Below, one piece after another: positions 26,776-37,143 of a DNA stretch of 64,000 nucleotides. Source of the stretch: Ciceribacter sp. T2.26MG-112.2. GTDB taxonomy: Bacteria; Pseudomonadota; Alphaproteobacteria; Rhizobiales; Rhizobiaceae. The first letter of the stretch is position 1; each line of letters begins with the position of its first letter. Under the pieces are notes generated by a model. The model saw nothing but the letters and a program-made list of their open reading frames with translations, was not told the DNA's origin and did no database searches. The stretch is from contig NZ_UEYQ01000001.1 in assembly GCF_900492205.1 (NCBI RefSeq), forward strand, positions 186,001-250,000. Reading direction: 5' to 3'. A program made the translations under genes and the position numbers.

Positions 26776-27267
26776 TCACTCCACCCCCGCCTTGGCCTTC
26801 TCGAAGCGCGCCTCGAATTCGCGCCTGAGCGCCCGGCGTTCTTCCGCCGCGCGCTTGCGCCTGGCCTTCATCTCCGTGTCGATCACCAGTTCCGGCACGG
26901 TGGTCGGCTTGCCGGTCTCGTCGACGGCGACCATGGTGAAATAGCAGGAATTGGTGTGGCGGCGCTCGCCGCTGCGGATGTCCTCGGCCTCGACGCGGAT
27001 GCCGATTTCCATCGAGGTGCGGCCGGCATAGTTGACCGAGGCAAGGAAGGTGACGAGTTCGCCGACATGGATCGGCTGGCGAAACACCACCTGGTCGACC
27101 GACAGCGTCACGGCATAGTGCTGGGAAAAGCGCGAGGCGCAGGAATAGGCGACCCGGTCGAGCAGGTTCAACAGGGCGCCGCCATGCACCTTGCCGGAAA
27201 AATTCGCCATGTCCGGCGTCATCAGCACGACCATGTCGAGCTGGCTTGGGTCGTGGGCGCGGTTCAT
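26776..27267 (-). CDS. Acyl-CoA thioesterase (YciA-type hotdog)
   Basis: 163 residues. Single hotdog fold: TPDMANFSGKVHGGALLNLLDRVAY carries the usual Asn/Asp and His-Gly-Gly of the active site, and ASVNYAGRTSMEIGIRVEAED is the second half. The C-terminus is a charged helix (MKARRKRAAEERRALRREFEARFEKAKAG) as in the YciA/BFIT group. It hydrolyses acyl-CoA to free acid. It converges with ccdB, with only 4 bases between the stops and no terminator between them. Confidence 0.92.
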   Translation of the reverse strand: MNRAHDPSQLDMVVLMTPDMANFSGKVHGGALLNLLDRVAYSCASRFSQHYAVTLSVDQVVFRQPIHVGELVTFLASVNYAGRTSMEIGIRVEAEDIRSGERRHTNSCYFTMVAVDETGKPTTVPELVIDTEMKARRKRAAEERRALRREFEARFEKAKAGVE

Positions 27268-27891
27268 GCGATGTCCTTTCTCGGCGTGGCGGCTGGCGGC
27301 CCCAGTCTAGGCAGCGCGCCGGGCGGTGAATAGGGGGGGCAAACCGGCGCGCGCCTGAGCCGAGCGGCGCCGCATTCCCGCCAAAAGGCCCAAAATGCGG
27401 GGAAGCCCAAACGCGTTTCCTCAACGAATTCAGGGCGCGTGTCGGTTTTTCGCCCCCGTCTTCGCGAGCAGCGCCACACTGGGTCCGTTCCGCCATCGGA
27501 TACATCGGGTGATGCGAGCCCGGCGAGGCGGGACCGGTGCCGTGGGCGGGAGCGATCGCTGGCTTCAGGTCCTCGGGGTTTTGGTAAGTGGCTCCCCTCG
27601 CTGAAAGAGCGGCGTGCCTGTGCGGCACACAAGCGGGGTCCGGCATCCCTCGAGGATGGCGCTGCCCCGTGCAGAGGAGACGACCTCCGAAGCCAAAAAT
27701 CACCGAACGGGGCGCCGCAGGGTGCCATATTTAATTTAACTTACGAGGCAGCTTGCAGCGCCCCGTCCGAACTGATGCGGCCAAGGGCCGAGATGACGCA
27801 GATGTGCCGCAACACGGGGGCGAAAAACCGCCCGCGTGAGCGCGAAACCGCGTCCGCCGGGCGGAAGCGCCGCCCTGGCGGGTAACACCTC
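27268..27891. other. 624-bp gene-free region with strong secondary structure
   Basis: No convincing gene. Long open frames exist on both strands but lack ribosome sites, family resemblance and natural composition. Visible structure: a 17-bp perfect inverted repeat (27443-27459 and 27814-27830), nested stems around 27658-27716 (GCCCCGT with ACGGGGC, GAGG with CCTC), a near-palindrome ATCCCTCGAGGAT and the stem GTGCC/GGCAC near 27620. An AT-rich island at 27726-27742 could be a promoter for a leftward RNA. An unrecognised structured RNA or conserved intergenic element is possible. Confidence 0.4.
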
Positions 27892-28338
27892 TCAGAACGT
27901 CTTCTTCAGCCGGGCGTCGAGCGAATGGCGGTTGCCGCCGCGGGTGGCGAAGAACAGGAAGATGGCCGTCCACAGGATCGATTTTTCCGCTCCGCCGAGA
28001 CCCTCGGCCTTGACGATGCCGTGGAAATAGACGGTGACCAGGAGGACGATCGCCGCGGCGAAGGCGGCCGGGCGGGTGAAGAGCCCGATCGCCACCAGGA
28101 TGCCGCCGAAGAATTCGGTGGCGGCCAGAAGCGGCGACCAGAAGACGCCGGGATAGAAACCGAGGCTCTCGACCATGCCGGCGGCGGCGAACGGGTTGAC
28201 GATCTTGCCATAGCCGTGGGTGACGAGCAGCAGGCCGGCCACCACCCTCAGAAACGTCTCGACGGTCTCGTGGCCGCCGGCATAGAGCGGGGCGACCTGC
28301 GGCACGATCAGGCGGTTGCGGTCGACGGGGTGGGACAT
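27892..28338 (-). CDS. DoxX-family membrane protein
   Basis: 148 residues with four hydrophobic segments. DoxX pattern: FLRVVAGLLLVTHGYGKI, then ESLGFYPGVFWSPLLAATEFFGGILVAIGLFTRPAA. Members are small quinone-reductase-associated or stress-related inner-membrane proteins of poorly known function. The C-tail is hydrophilic (SLDARLKKTF). It is divergent from the SelW-like gene. Confidence 0.88.
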   Translation of the reverse strand: MSHPVDRNRLIVPQVAPLYAGGHETVETFLRVVAGLLLVTHGYGKIVNPFAAAGMVESLGFYPGVFWSPLLAATEFFGGILVAIGLFTRPAAFAAAIVLLVTVYFHGIVKAEGLGGAEKSILWTAIFLFFATRGGNRHSLDARLKKTF

Positions 28339-28460
28339 GCTATAGCTCCTTGTCTCGATTTCCCCGCACTCATGGCCGCAACTGCGCGTTCCGACAAGTG
28401 CGGCGCAATCAAAACATGATTAAACGAGTTGACTTTATCGTGAAGACGCAAGGCTGTCCC

Positions 28461-28766
28461 ATGGACCGGAAACCACGGATCACCATTCTCTACTGCACCC
28501 AGTGCAACTGGCTGCTGCGCGCCGGCTGGATGGCGCAGGAACTGCTGCAGACCTTCGGCGACGCGCTTGGCGAAGTGGCGCTCATTCCCGGCACCGGCGG
28601 CAGCTTCGAGATCCGCATCGACGGGGCGCTGATCTGGGAGCGCAAGCGCGACGGCGGCTTTCCGGGGCCGAAGGACCTCAAGCAGAGGGTGCGCGATGTG
28701 ATCGAGCCGGAGCGCGACCTTGGACATGTCGATCGGCCGAAGGGCGAAGGGCAGGCCGGGGACTGA
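28461..28766 (+). CDS. SelT/SelW/SelH (Rdx) family protein, Cys form
   Basis: 101 residues from ATG 28461, which places the thioredoxin-like motif CTQCNWLLRAGWMAQELL near the start as in the family. The redox motif is Cys-x-x-Cys, whereas selenoproteins have Sec in the second position. EVALIPGTGGSFEIRIDG and WERKRDGGFPGPKDLKQRVRD complete the Rdx fold. A small cytoplasmic thiol-redox protein; the exact partner is unknown. Confidence 0.9.
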   Translation: MDRKPRITILYCTQCNWLLRAGWMAQELLQTFGDALGEVALIPGTGGSFEIRIDGALIWERKRDGGFPGPKDLKQRVRDVIEPERDLGHVDRPKGEGQAGD

Positions 28767-28826
28767 GACGGAGACGGGCGGAGATCGCTCCCCGCCCGGT
28801 GCCTGCAGATCGACAGTCGGTTACGC

Positions 28827-29303
28827 TCAATAATAGGGAGAGCGGCAGACCTTGAAGTAACCGCTGGTCGACAGGAAGCGGTTGGTCTGCGGATTGTACG
28901 AACGGTAGCGATTGAGGCACCATTCGACATGCCGGCTCCAGTTGCGCCCGCCATAGACCGGCGGGGGCGGCGGAGGCGGCCGGCGGTAGATCGGCGGCGG
29001 TGGCGGTGGCGGGCGACGATAGCCGTCATCCCAGCCGTATGGCGGGGGCGGCGGACGACGATAGATCGGCGGTGGCGGCGGTGGCGGACGGCGATAACCG
29101 TCATCCCAGGCCGGCGGCGGCCGGCGGCGGCGGGTGTCGTAGCAGCCGTAGCGGTCGCAGACGACCTCGACCTCGACCACATCCGAAGCCCCCGAAGCCG
29201 GCCGGGCGGACGGCGAAAGGCCGGATGCCGCCTGGGCCGGGACGGCGAAAAGGCCGGCCAGGCCGAGCAGCGAACCGAGCAGCATATGGGCCAGTTTGTT
29301 CAT
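28827..29303 (-). CDS. BA14K-family secreted protein with Pro/Tyr/Arg-rich repeats
   Basis: 158 residues. Signal peptide to about 26 (VPAQAA), then two copies of a Pro-rich block (RRPPPPPPPIYRRPPPPPPYGWDDGY-like) between 60 and 115. The C-terminal BA14K domain is HVEWCLNRYRSYNPQTNRF ... FKVCRSPYY with its two Cys. BA14K is a Brucella immunoreactive protein with lectin-like activity; family members are surface or periplasmic. ATG 29303 follows GGAGGAG; longer upstream reading is not homologous. Envelope exposure is inferred. Confidence 0.88.
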   Translation of the reverse strand: MNKLAHMLLGSLLGLAGLFAVPAQAASGLSPSARPASGASDVVEVEVVCDRYGCYDTRRRRPPPAWDDGYRRPPPPPPPIYRRPPPPPYGWDDGYRRPPPPPPPIYRRPPPPPPPVYGGRNWSRHVEWCLNRYRSYNPQTNRFLSTSGYFKVCRSPYY

Positions 29304-29634
29304 GGCGCTCCTCCAGTAAACGGGGCATTCGGCCTTGGCGGTGGACCATCCTCCGTCTTCGCCCGATGTCCGGCGATCCCGCCTCCCCCGCTGAAACGGC
29401 TGGCGAGCCGGCCTGCGGACAAGGCGAAACATACAAGCTTTCCCGAGCGATGATGGCTTTTCCAAGACCCCGCGTAAAGCGTCCGCGACCGCTTCGCATG
29501 CCCGAATGCCAAAAAAATTTCCGCCGTGAAAATCCGCATCCCAAGGCTTTCCGGGCGATGCTTGGGCAATTGACACGAAAACTTCAAAAAGCCAGTTGAC
29601 AGCCGGAGTCCCTCCCCTTACATGGCTCCTCGTC
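29304..29634. other. 331-bp intergenic region
   Basis: Contains the promoter and leader of the BA14K gene (minus) and presumably the promoter of tRNA-Leu (plus). No gene, repeat or clear hairpin was found; open frames here are short and antisense to each other. Confidence 0.5.
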
Positions 29635-29721
29635 GCCCAGATGGCGGAATTGGTAGACGCGCCAGCTTCAGGTGCTGGTACTCGAAAGGGTGTGGAGGTT
29701 CGAGTCCTCTTCTGGGCACCA
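29635..29721 (+). tRNA. tRNA-Leu (CAG)
   Basis: 87 nt. Acceptor GCCCAGA pairs with TCTGGGC, discriminator A and encoded CCA. The anticodon stem CCAGC/GCTGG encloses TTCAGGT, anticodon CAG. The T-arm GAGGTTCGAGTCCTC is present and there is a variable arm, as in class II tRNAs. It reads CUG codons, the commonest Leu codon in such GC-rich genomes. Confidence 0.97.
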
Positions 29722-29763
29722 AATTCCCGTTTCAGACCGTGTCTAACGGTCCGAAAACAAAAC

Positions 29764-29791
29764 AAAAAAGCCCGGTTCGCCGGGCTTTTTT
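29764..29791. terminator. Bidirectional terminator between tRNA-Leu and the next gene
   Basis: GCCCGG/CCGGGC stem (29770-29785) with a TTCG tetraloop, flanked by six A and six T, so it works in both directions: for tRNA-Leu on plus and the secreted protein gene on minus. Confidence 0.92.
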
Positions 29792-29836
29792 GTTGCCGAG
29801 AATTCAACGGTGGACCGGGGGCTCGAGACGGTCCGG

Positions 29837-30286
29837 TCAGCGGTCGATGATGCGGGGATTGACGCCGGGATACCAGCCGCCGGAGGGATTGGGCGGCTCG
29901 GTGCTCTCGTAGACCACGCCGTCGCGGGTGCAGCGATAGACGCGAACCGGCACGCCGTCGCCGAAGAAGCGTACGCCGTGGCGCTGCCGCACCTGTCGGA
30001 GTTCCGTCTCGCATCGATAGCCCTTGCCGAACAGATCGCCGGACTGCGGCTTCACGCCGGGCAAGTCGTGAAACGCCTGCGGCGCGGCGGCGGGCGGTTG
30101 CGAAGGGCCGGCGGCCCTGGCGACAGGGACTGCGACTGGGATCGCGACCGGGACGGCGGCGAGGCAGAGGATGGACAGGGCCGGCAAGGCCCGGCGCATC
30201 GGCTGCGACCGGGGCTCTGTCGGTGCCTGTGTCTTGAGCCGGCGGATCGCCTGGCTTGCCCGCCGCATCATCGAGAATATGGTCAT
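29837..30286 (-). CDS. Small secreted protein, unknown
   Basis: About 149 residues from ATG 30286 (AGGG upstream). A second candidate start (30199, MRRALPALSILCLAAVP) would place a signal peptide at the N-terminus and may be the true one. The mature part has KGYRCETELRQVRQRHG and VPVRVYRCTRDGVVYESTEPP with two or three Cys; the latter resembles the DUF4124-like pattern of short secreted proteins. It ends PGVNPRIIDR just before a bidirectional terminator. Function unknown. Confidence 0.62.
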   Translation of the reverse strand: MTIFSMMRRASQAIRRLKTQAPTEPRSQPMRRALPALSILCLAAVPVAIPVAVPVARAAGPSQPPAAAPQAFHDLPGVKPQSGDLFGKGYRCETELRQVRQRHGVRFFGDGVPVRVYRCTRDGVVYESTEPPNPSGGWYPGVNPRIIDR

Positions 30287-30521
30287 AGCACCCTGCCTCA
30301 TCCGCTGCATTCCCGTCGCCATATAGGGATCACGGTCGCCTCGCCCAAGACCGGTTGCCCAATGCCCGTCGCCTCAAGCTTATCGCCCTCAGAGCCGTGG
30401 CAAGCCCTGCCGCCCCAGAGCCGTCGCCCGGCACCCCTTCTGCCCCAGGGGAAACCGCCTTCGCTGCGGCGACCTCCCTGTTGGCGGGCCTGTGGCGCGG
30501 GCCTGCCTGCCCAGGCCTTGC

Positions 30522-31376
30522 TCAGGCGATCGGCCGGCGATAGCCGGTCGGCATTTCGTAAAGCCAGCCGATGCGCTTCACCGCCGCCTCGAAATCCTCG
30601 AGGGCCACGGTCATGGTATGACCATTGGCATGCAGCAGCGTCTTCTCGTCGGTCATGATGCCGGCATGGCCCTTCCAGAAGACCAGATCGCCACGCCGCA
30701 GATCCTCGCGGGCGATGACCGCGCCAAGGCCCGAAGCCTGCATGTCGGAATCGCGCGGCGCGGTCCGCCCCGTGATCTGCAGCGCCAGCTGAACCAGGCC
30801 CGAACAGTCGATGCCGAAACCGGAGCGGCCGCCCCAGAGATAGGGCGTCTCGAGGAAGCGCGCGGCGATTGCCACATAGTCGTCGGTGACGTAAGTGCCC
30901 AGCGGCAGGCAGTGGCCGGCGACCACGGCGCGGCCGTCGGCCAGCAGGAAATAGCGGGTGCCACGCGTCTCGGCTTCGCCGACGACCGCGATGCGGCTGC
31001 CCATAGAGAGTGCTGTCGAGATGGGAAAGCGCAGGTCCGGTCCGGGATAGACGAAGGTGCGCGGCACGATTACATGATGGGTCGGCTGCTCGGCTGCGTC
31101 GGACAGCGCACCCTCCGGCAGGTAGCCGACATAGCCGTCGGTCTTCGCCTGGACCCAGGCCCAGCCGTCGGCGCGATCGAAGACGGCGACGTCTTCGCCG
31201 AACAGCAGCTCGGTGTCGATGCCGCTTGCGGCATCCGGCCTCGGCCGAAGGCCGGCGACCGGAACGGCGAGGCGGGCGGGCTCGCCGGAGGCGAAACGCG
31301 CGGCGGTCACCTGCCCTCGCAGCGCCGTGTCGGCCAGGTCGTCGCGATACGCATGCAGTCTGCGGTCCAGTGCCAT
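30522..31376 (-). CDS. NlpC/P60 endopeptidase with SH3 domains
   Basis: 284 residues. Two SH3-like segments come first (about 40-160: GEDVAVFDRADGWAWVQAKTDGYVGY is typical). The NlpC/P60 domain is about 165-280, with catalytic Cys in IDCSGLVQLAL, His in GHAGIM and the third residue in HANGH. It resembles dipeptidyl-peptidase VI, which cleaves gamma-D-Glu-diaminoacid bonds in murein peptides. There is no signal peptide, so it probably acts on cytoplasmic muropeptides being recycled. Downstream of an M17 aminopeptidase gene, a neighbour that fits peptide recycling. Confidence 0.9.
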   Translation of the reverse strand: MALDRRLHAYRDDLADTALRGQVTAARFASGEPARLAVPVAGLRPRPDAASGIDTELLFGEDVAVFDRADGWAWVQAKTDGYVGYLPEGALSDAAEQPTHHVIVPRTFVYPGPDLRFPISTALSMGSRIAVVGEAETRGTRYFLLADGRAVVAGHCLPLGTYVTDDYVAIAARFLETPYLWGGRSGFGIDCSGLVQLALQITGRTAPRDSDMQASGLGAVIAREDLRRGDLVFWKGHAGIMTDEKTLLHANGHTMTVALEDFEAAVKRIGWLYEMPTGYRRPIA

Positions 31377-31488
31377 GTCACTCTCTCAAAAGCTGTTTCG
31401 TCAAAGCGCGCAGCGATCCTGGCGCCGGAACGGATAGAAGCAAAAAGCCAGGGCAAGGGTGCATTTCAAGAAGAAATGCGGACCTGCT

Positions 31489-31839
31489 CTAGTATCCCAG
31501 TCTACGGCCCCGATCGATGATCAGATCGCCCAGTTTCTCGAGGAAAAGCGCGCCGCCGACGGTGCGCTTGACGATGACGCTGCGCCGGTCGCGTTCGTCG
31601 CGCACCCGGTCGACGAGCCCCATCTCGCCCATGGTGTCGAGCGCGCGGGTGATCACCGGCTTGGTGACGCCGAGCGTCGCGGCTAGGCCGCGCACGGTGT
31701 GCGGCGGTGGCACCAGATAGATCTGCAAGAGGATTGCCATCTGCCTGAGCGTCAGGTCGCGCTTGTCCTCCTGCACCTGTTGCAGGCTTACCTGGTGCCA
31801 CAGGCCCAAGGCCTGGCTGGCGGTCAGTTCAACACTCAT
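31489..31839 (-). CDS. MarR-type winged-helix regulator (short)
   Basis: 116 residues from ATG 31839; the 140-residue reading starting at 31911 is alternative. Winged helix: LTLRQMAILLQIYLVPPPHTVRGLAATLGVTKPVITRALDTMGEMGLVDRVRDERDRRSVIVKRT, with the recognition helix in VTKPVITRALD. The protein is shorter than most MarR members, so part of the dimerisation helices is reduced. It lies between the M17 aminopeptidase and NlpC/P60 genes on the same strand, probably in one transcript. Ligand unknown. Confidence 0.8.
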   Translation of the reverse strand: MSVELTASQALGLWHQVSLQQVQEDKRDLTLRQMAILLQIYLVPPPHTVRGLAATLGVTKPVITRALDTMGEMGLVDRVRDERDRRSVIVKRTVGGALFLEKLGDLIIDRGRRLGY

Positions 31840-31941
31840 CAACCGATCCGGAACGTCGTTGTCGCCTCTTCTTTTCCGGCAATCGGCGCGGCATTGCAAG
31901 CGCGCCGACACTTGAGGCCGGCGCGCCGCTCAAACCCGGCC

Positions 31942-33333
<1,392 letters not shown>

Positions 33334-33479
33334 GGCCTGCCTTCTTGGGAGAATCAATGCGGATCGGGGCTATTAACACTCCGTTAGGGTTAACAGATTA
33401 TTGCTTGAGTGGAGGTTGCGCCGCCTTCGTCCGCGCGGATGGACATGCGGCGCCGGCAAACCGATCCAGGATAAGCGAC

Positions 33480-34307
33480 ATGGCTCTTCGGCAGACTTCA
33501 CCACGGCACCGCATCGGTATTCTCGGCAGCGTCTGCGTGCTGATCGCGGCTGCGGCCCTTGGCGGCTGTTCGACGACGAAGAAGCCTCTGACGACCGGGT
33601 CCATCCCGAAACTGTCCAAGCCGGTCGAGACGATGAACGCCCCGGAACTGGCGCGCGCCGCAGCGACCGTGGGCGCCGGCTACGAGCGCAATCCGAAAGA
33701 TAGGAACACCGGCCTCGCCTATGCCAACATCCTGATGATGACCGGACGCAACACCCAGGCGCTCGCCGTGATGCAGCAGGTGGCGATCGCCCATCCCGCC
33801 GACCGCGAGGTGCTTGCCGCCTTCGGCAAGGCGCAAGCTGCGGCCGGCCAGTTGGAACAGGCGCTCGGGACCATAGGCCGGGCGCAGACGCCGGACCGCC
33901 CGGACTGGCGCCTCTATTCGGCGGAAGGCGCCGTGCTCGACCAGCTCGGACGGTCCGACGAGGCCAGGGGGCGCTATCGCATGGCGCTGGACCTCAAGCC
34001 CAACGATCCGACCATCCTGTCCAATCTCGGCATGTCCTACGTGCTGGGCGGCGATCTCAAGACCGCCGAGACCTATCTCAGATCGGCCTCGCAGCAGCCC
34101 GGCGCCGACAGCCGGGTGCGGCAGAACCTGGCGCTGGTGGTTGGTCTGCAGGGACGCTTCCCCGAGGCCGAGCAAATCGCCCGCCAGGAACTCGACCCGC
34201 AGCAGGCGGACGCCAACGTCGCCTATCTGCGCTCGATGATGAGCCAGCAGAATTCCTGGAAGCAGTTGGCGGCCAAGGACGGCAAGAACGACAAAAGCAC
34301 CAACTGA
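33480..34307 (+). CDS. TadD-like TPR lipoprotein
   Basis: 275 residues. ATG 33480 opens a signal peptide with lipobox AALGGC (Cys about 30), so it is an outer-membrane or periplasmic lipoprotein. About four tetratricopeptide repeats follow (GLAYANILMMTGRNTQALAV, WRLYSAEGAVLDQLGRSDEAR, PTILSNLGMSYVLGGDLKTAE). TadD lipoproteins help assemble or stabilise the CpaC/TadA secretin of Flp pili. Its place, a single gene beyond tadC and LysE on the opposite strand, supports but does not prove a pilus role. Confidence 0.85.
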   Translation: MALRQTSPRHRIGILGSVCVLIAAAALGGCSTTKKPLTTGSIPKLSKPVETMNAPELARAAATVGAGYERNPKDRNTGLAYANILMMTGRNTQALAVMQQVAIAHPADREVLAAFGKAQAAAGQLEQALGTIGRAQTPDRPDWRLYSAEGAVLDQLGRSDEARGRYRMALDLKPNDPTILSNLGMSYVLGGDLKTAETYLRSASQQPGADSRVRQNLALVVGLQGRFPEAEQIARQELDPQQADANVAYLRSMMSQQNSWKQLAAKDGKNDKSTN

Positions 34308-34347
34308 GCTGGTTAGATCCATCAGGGACGTCGTCGGACGGTTGCCG

Positions 34348-34992
34348 TCAGACGGCGCGCATTCTGACTGCATCGAGGATCAGTCGCACGCCGAGCCCGA
34401 CGAGTACCGCACCGGCAATGCGATCGACGACGTGCTTCGCCCGCCCATAGGCCGCCCGCGGCCGCTCGGCTGAAAAGACCAGCGCCACCACCGCATACCA
34501 TCCCGCCTCGACGACGAAGACGCCGAGCGGCAGCGCCGTGAACAGCCAGCGCTCCGGCGCGGCCGGGAGGAAAGCGGCAAAAATGCTGCCGTAGACCAGC
34601 GCGGTCTTCGGATTGCTGAGCTGGGTGGCGATGCCGACGGCGAGACTTTTCCAAGCGGCGCCAGCGTGGTCGACGCCCCCTGCCCGCTCCGGCGGCAGGG
34701 GCAGGCTCGCACCGCGCCAGATGCGAACGCCGAGATAGGCGAGATAGGCTCCGCCGAGCAGCTTGAACAGCAGATAAGCCCATTCGACGCGCACCAGCAG
34801 CGCATGAAGGCCGGCAAGCGCCAGAAGGGCGAAGATCGCACCGCCGATTCCCATGCCCAACGCAGCGGCAAGGCCGGCCCTGCGCGAGCGGATGATCGCG
34901 GTGTGGGAGACGAGCACGAAACTAGGCCCCGGGCTCATGGCCCCGATCAGCACGGTGCCGACGATGCTGAGCAGGATTGCGATGGAAGACAT
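34348..34992 (-). CDS. LysE-family amino-acid exporter
   Basis: 214 residues, six hydrophobic segments. N-terminal signature TVLIGAMSPGPSFVLVSHTAI (the SPGP motif), then AYLAYLGVRIWRGA and ATQLSNPKTALVYGSIFAAFLP (the NPK motif). Members export Lys/Arg, Thr or homoserine lactones. Start ATG 34992 has GGAG upstream. It lies between tadD and tadC and is transcribed toward tadD. Its insertion here appears unrelated to pilus work. Confidence 0.92.
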   Translation of the reverse strand: MSSIAILLSIVGTVLIGAMSPGPSFVLVSHTAIIRSRRAGLAAALGMGIGGAIFALLALAGLHALLVRVEWAYLLFKLLGGAYLAYLGVRIWRGASLPLPPERAGGVDHAGAAWKSLAVGIATQLSNPKTALVYGSIFAAFLPAAPERWLFTALPLGVFVVEAGWYAVVALVFSAERPRAAYGRAKHVVDRIAGAVLVGLGVRLILDAVRMRAV

Positions 34993-35128
34993 GCGGATCT
35001 CCGTTCCCAAGGGCCACGCGTGGCCAGCGCAAGACGAGCCGCACCGCCAATAGACGACGGCCAGGCGCGATTGCCGAGTGTTAACCGACGAGGTCGCCGG
35101 CGACAATCGGGCGAGGAATATGGAATGA

Positions 35129-36112
35129 CTAGAAGCGGTCCGCCACCTGGATGCCGGCCGGGCCGAGAATGACCGCGACGAGGACGGGCAGGAAGAACAG
35201 GATCATCGGCACGGTCAGCTTCGGCGGCAGGGCGGCGGCCTTCTTCTCGGCCTCGTTCATGCGTTCGTCGCGGCCTTCCTGGGCCAGCACGCGCAGCGCC
35301 TGGGCGATTGGCGTGCCGTAGCGCTCGGCCTGGATGAGCGCCTGTGTGACGCTCTTCACCCCTTCGAGCTGGGTACGAGTACCGAGATTCTCCAGCGCGG
35401 TGCGGCGATCCTGCAGAAAGGAGAGTTCGGCGGTGGTCAGCACCATCTCCTCCGCCAGTTCGCTCGACTGGCTGGCGATCTCTTCCGCAACGCGGCGCAT
35501 GGCGGCCTCGATCGATATGCCCGATTCGACGCAGATCAGCATGAGGTCGAGCGCATCCGGCCAGGCGCGGCGAATGGAATGCTGCCGCTTGTTCATCCGG
35601 TTCTTGACGTAGATGTTGGGCAGGTAGAAGCCGACATAGCCGCCGACGATCGTCACCAGCAGCCGCACCGGCAAGGCCTTTTCCGCCAGGTTGCCGAGGC
35701 CGAAGATCCACACCGCGGTCAGCGTCAGCGTCAGGAAGGGCAGGAGGAAGCGCGCCACCAGGAAGATGTTGAGCGCATTCTGCGAGCGGAAACCGGCCGC
35801 CTTGAGCTTGTCCATCGTCGCATCGTCGACCAGCGCCTGGCGCAGGTTGAACTTCTCGACGATCTGGCGGACAGACTGGTTGTTGCCGGCGCGCAGGCTC
35901 GCCTTGCCATGGCTGCCCTCGGCATTCATGCGGGCGCGCTCGCGGGCCCGGATCAGATCGCGCTCGGTCGAGACGGCCTTCATCCGCTTGTTGAGGTCGC
36001 CGCGCTCCAGATAGGGGATGGCAAAGGTGTAAAACGTCGCGAAAACCGCGATCGCGACGAGGGCTGCGACAATCATGGCGGGGTCGGTCAAACTTGCGGC
36101 GAGTTGCTCCAT
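35129..36112 (-). CDS. tadC: Tad pilus inner-membrane platform protein TadC
   Basis: 327 residues, a T2SS-F domain protein. TM1 near 12-30, cytoplasmic part, then ICVESGISIEAAMRRVAEEI ... LTTAELSFLQDRRTALENLG, and closing TM segments at about 270-318. With TadB it forms the platform on which the CpaF ATPase acts to push Flp pilin. It is the last gene of the leftward pilus operon, 12 bp after tadB. Confidence 0.95.
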   Translation of the reverse strand: MEQLAASLTDPAMIVAALVAIAVFATFYTFAIPYLERGDLNKRMKAVSTERDLIRARERARMNAEGSHGKASLRAGNNQSVRQIVEKFNLRQALVDDATMDKLKAAGFRSQNALNIFLVARFLLPFLTLTLTAVWIFGLGNLAEKALPVRLLVTIVGGYVGFYLPNIYVKNRMNKRQHSIRRAWPDALDLMLICVESGISIEAAMRRVAEEIASQSSELAEEMVLTTAELSFLQDRRTALENLGTRTQLEGVKSVTQALIQAERYGTPIAQALRVLAQEGRDERMNEAEKKAAALPPKLTVPMILFFLPVLVAVILGPAGIQVADRF

Positions 36113-36124
36113 GGCCGGCCCTCC

Positions 36125-37138
36125 CTAGATGTCGAACTGGATCATGTTGCGCATGACAAAGATGCCGATCGACATCCAGACGGCCGAGATGCCGATGATG
36201 AGATGTCCGCGCGGGTCGGTGAACAAGATCATGATATATTGCGGCGACGTCAGGTAGACGAGCAGCGTGACGATGAACGGCAGGGCGCCGATGATGGCGG
36301 CCGACGCCTTGGCTTCCATGGAGAGTGCCTGGACCTTGGCCCGCATCTTGCGGCGATCACGCAGGACGCGCGACAGATTGGACAGGGATTCCGACAGGTT
36401 GCCGCCGGCCTGGGCCTGAATGGCGATGACGATGGCGAAGAAATTGACCTCCGTCAGCGGCATGGTCAGCATCATGCGCTGGCAGGCCTCGGGAACGCTT
36501 AAGCCGACCTGTTGGGATTCCACCACGCGGCGGAATTCGGCTTTCACCGGCTCCTGGCCGTCGGACGCGATCAGCCGCAGCGCGTCGTTGAGCGGCAGTC
36601 CGGAGCGGATCGAACGAACCATCACATCGAGCGCATTGGGAAACTCGTTGAGGAACTTCTTCTGCCGACGCCCGATCAGGAAACCGAGGATCCAGCGAGG
36701 CAAACCCAGACCGGCGACGAAGCCCATGCCGAGCGTGACGAGCAGGGGAAACCCGGCGAGGAAGGCGACCACGAGAACGACGATGCCGAGCACGACGCTG
36801 GCGATGTAGAAATGGCCCGGCGTAAACGACAGCCCCGCCCGCACCAGCCTTTGCTTGACGCTGGTGCTGGCGATCTTCTTCGACTTCTCTTCCTGCTTGC
36901 GCTCCAGATCCTTCAGCGAATCCTGGACCGATTTGCGCCGCTTGGAGATTTCCTGCACCCGGTCGCGGGCCGCCTTGACCTTGAGGGTATCGGTTTCGGC
37001 GGCCTTGACCCTGTTGATCCGGCTTTCCGTCTTCTTCTCGACCTCGATCCGCGAATAGAGGATCCCATAGGTAAGGCCAGCCGTCGCGATGGCCGCGAGA
37101 GCGACGATGGCGAGCACCATGGGATCGAAACCGAACAT
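36125..37138 (-). CDS. tadB: Tad pilus inner-membrane platform protein TadB
   Basis: 337 residues. TM1 at about 7-28, a charged coiled stretch about 30-95 (RVQEISKRRKSVQDSLKDLERKQ), two TM segments at about 105-150, then the T2SS-F domain with FPNALDVMVRSIRSGLPLNDALRLIA and MLTMPLTEVNFFAIVIAIQAQAGGNLSESL. Partner of TadC. It starts five bases after the cpaF stop. Confidence 0.95.
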   Translation of the reverse strand: MFGFDPMVLAIVALAAIATAGLTYGILYSRIEVEKKTESRINRVKAAETDTLKVKAARDRVQEISKRRKSVQDSLKDLERKQEEKSKKIASTSVKQRLVRAGLSFTPGHFYIASVVLGIVVLVVAFLAGFPLLVTLGMGFVAGLGLPRWILGFLIGRRQKKFLNEFPNALDVMVRSIRSGLPLNDALRLIASDGQEPVKAEFRRVVESQQVGLSVPEACQRMMLTMPLTEVNFFAIVIAIQAQAGGNLSESLSNLSRVLRDRRKMRAKVQALSMEAKASAAIIGALPFIVTLLVYLTSPQYIMILFTDPRGHLIIGISAVWMSIGIFVMRNMIQFDI

Positions 37139-37143
37139 CGCGC

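Noticed and set aside
26660..27885. Several overlapping 140-350-residue open frames on both strands
   Set aside because: Part overlaps the thioesterase and ccdB genes; the rest is Arg/Pro/Gly-rich translation of GC-rich non-coding DNA without ribosome sites.
28461..28766. Selenoprotein
   Set aside because: Both motif positions are Cys codons; there is no in-frame TGA and no SECIS-like element was sought or needed.
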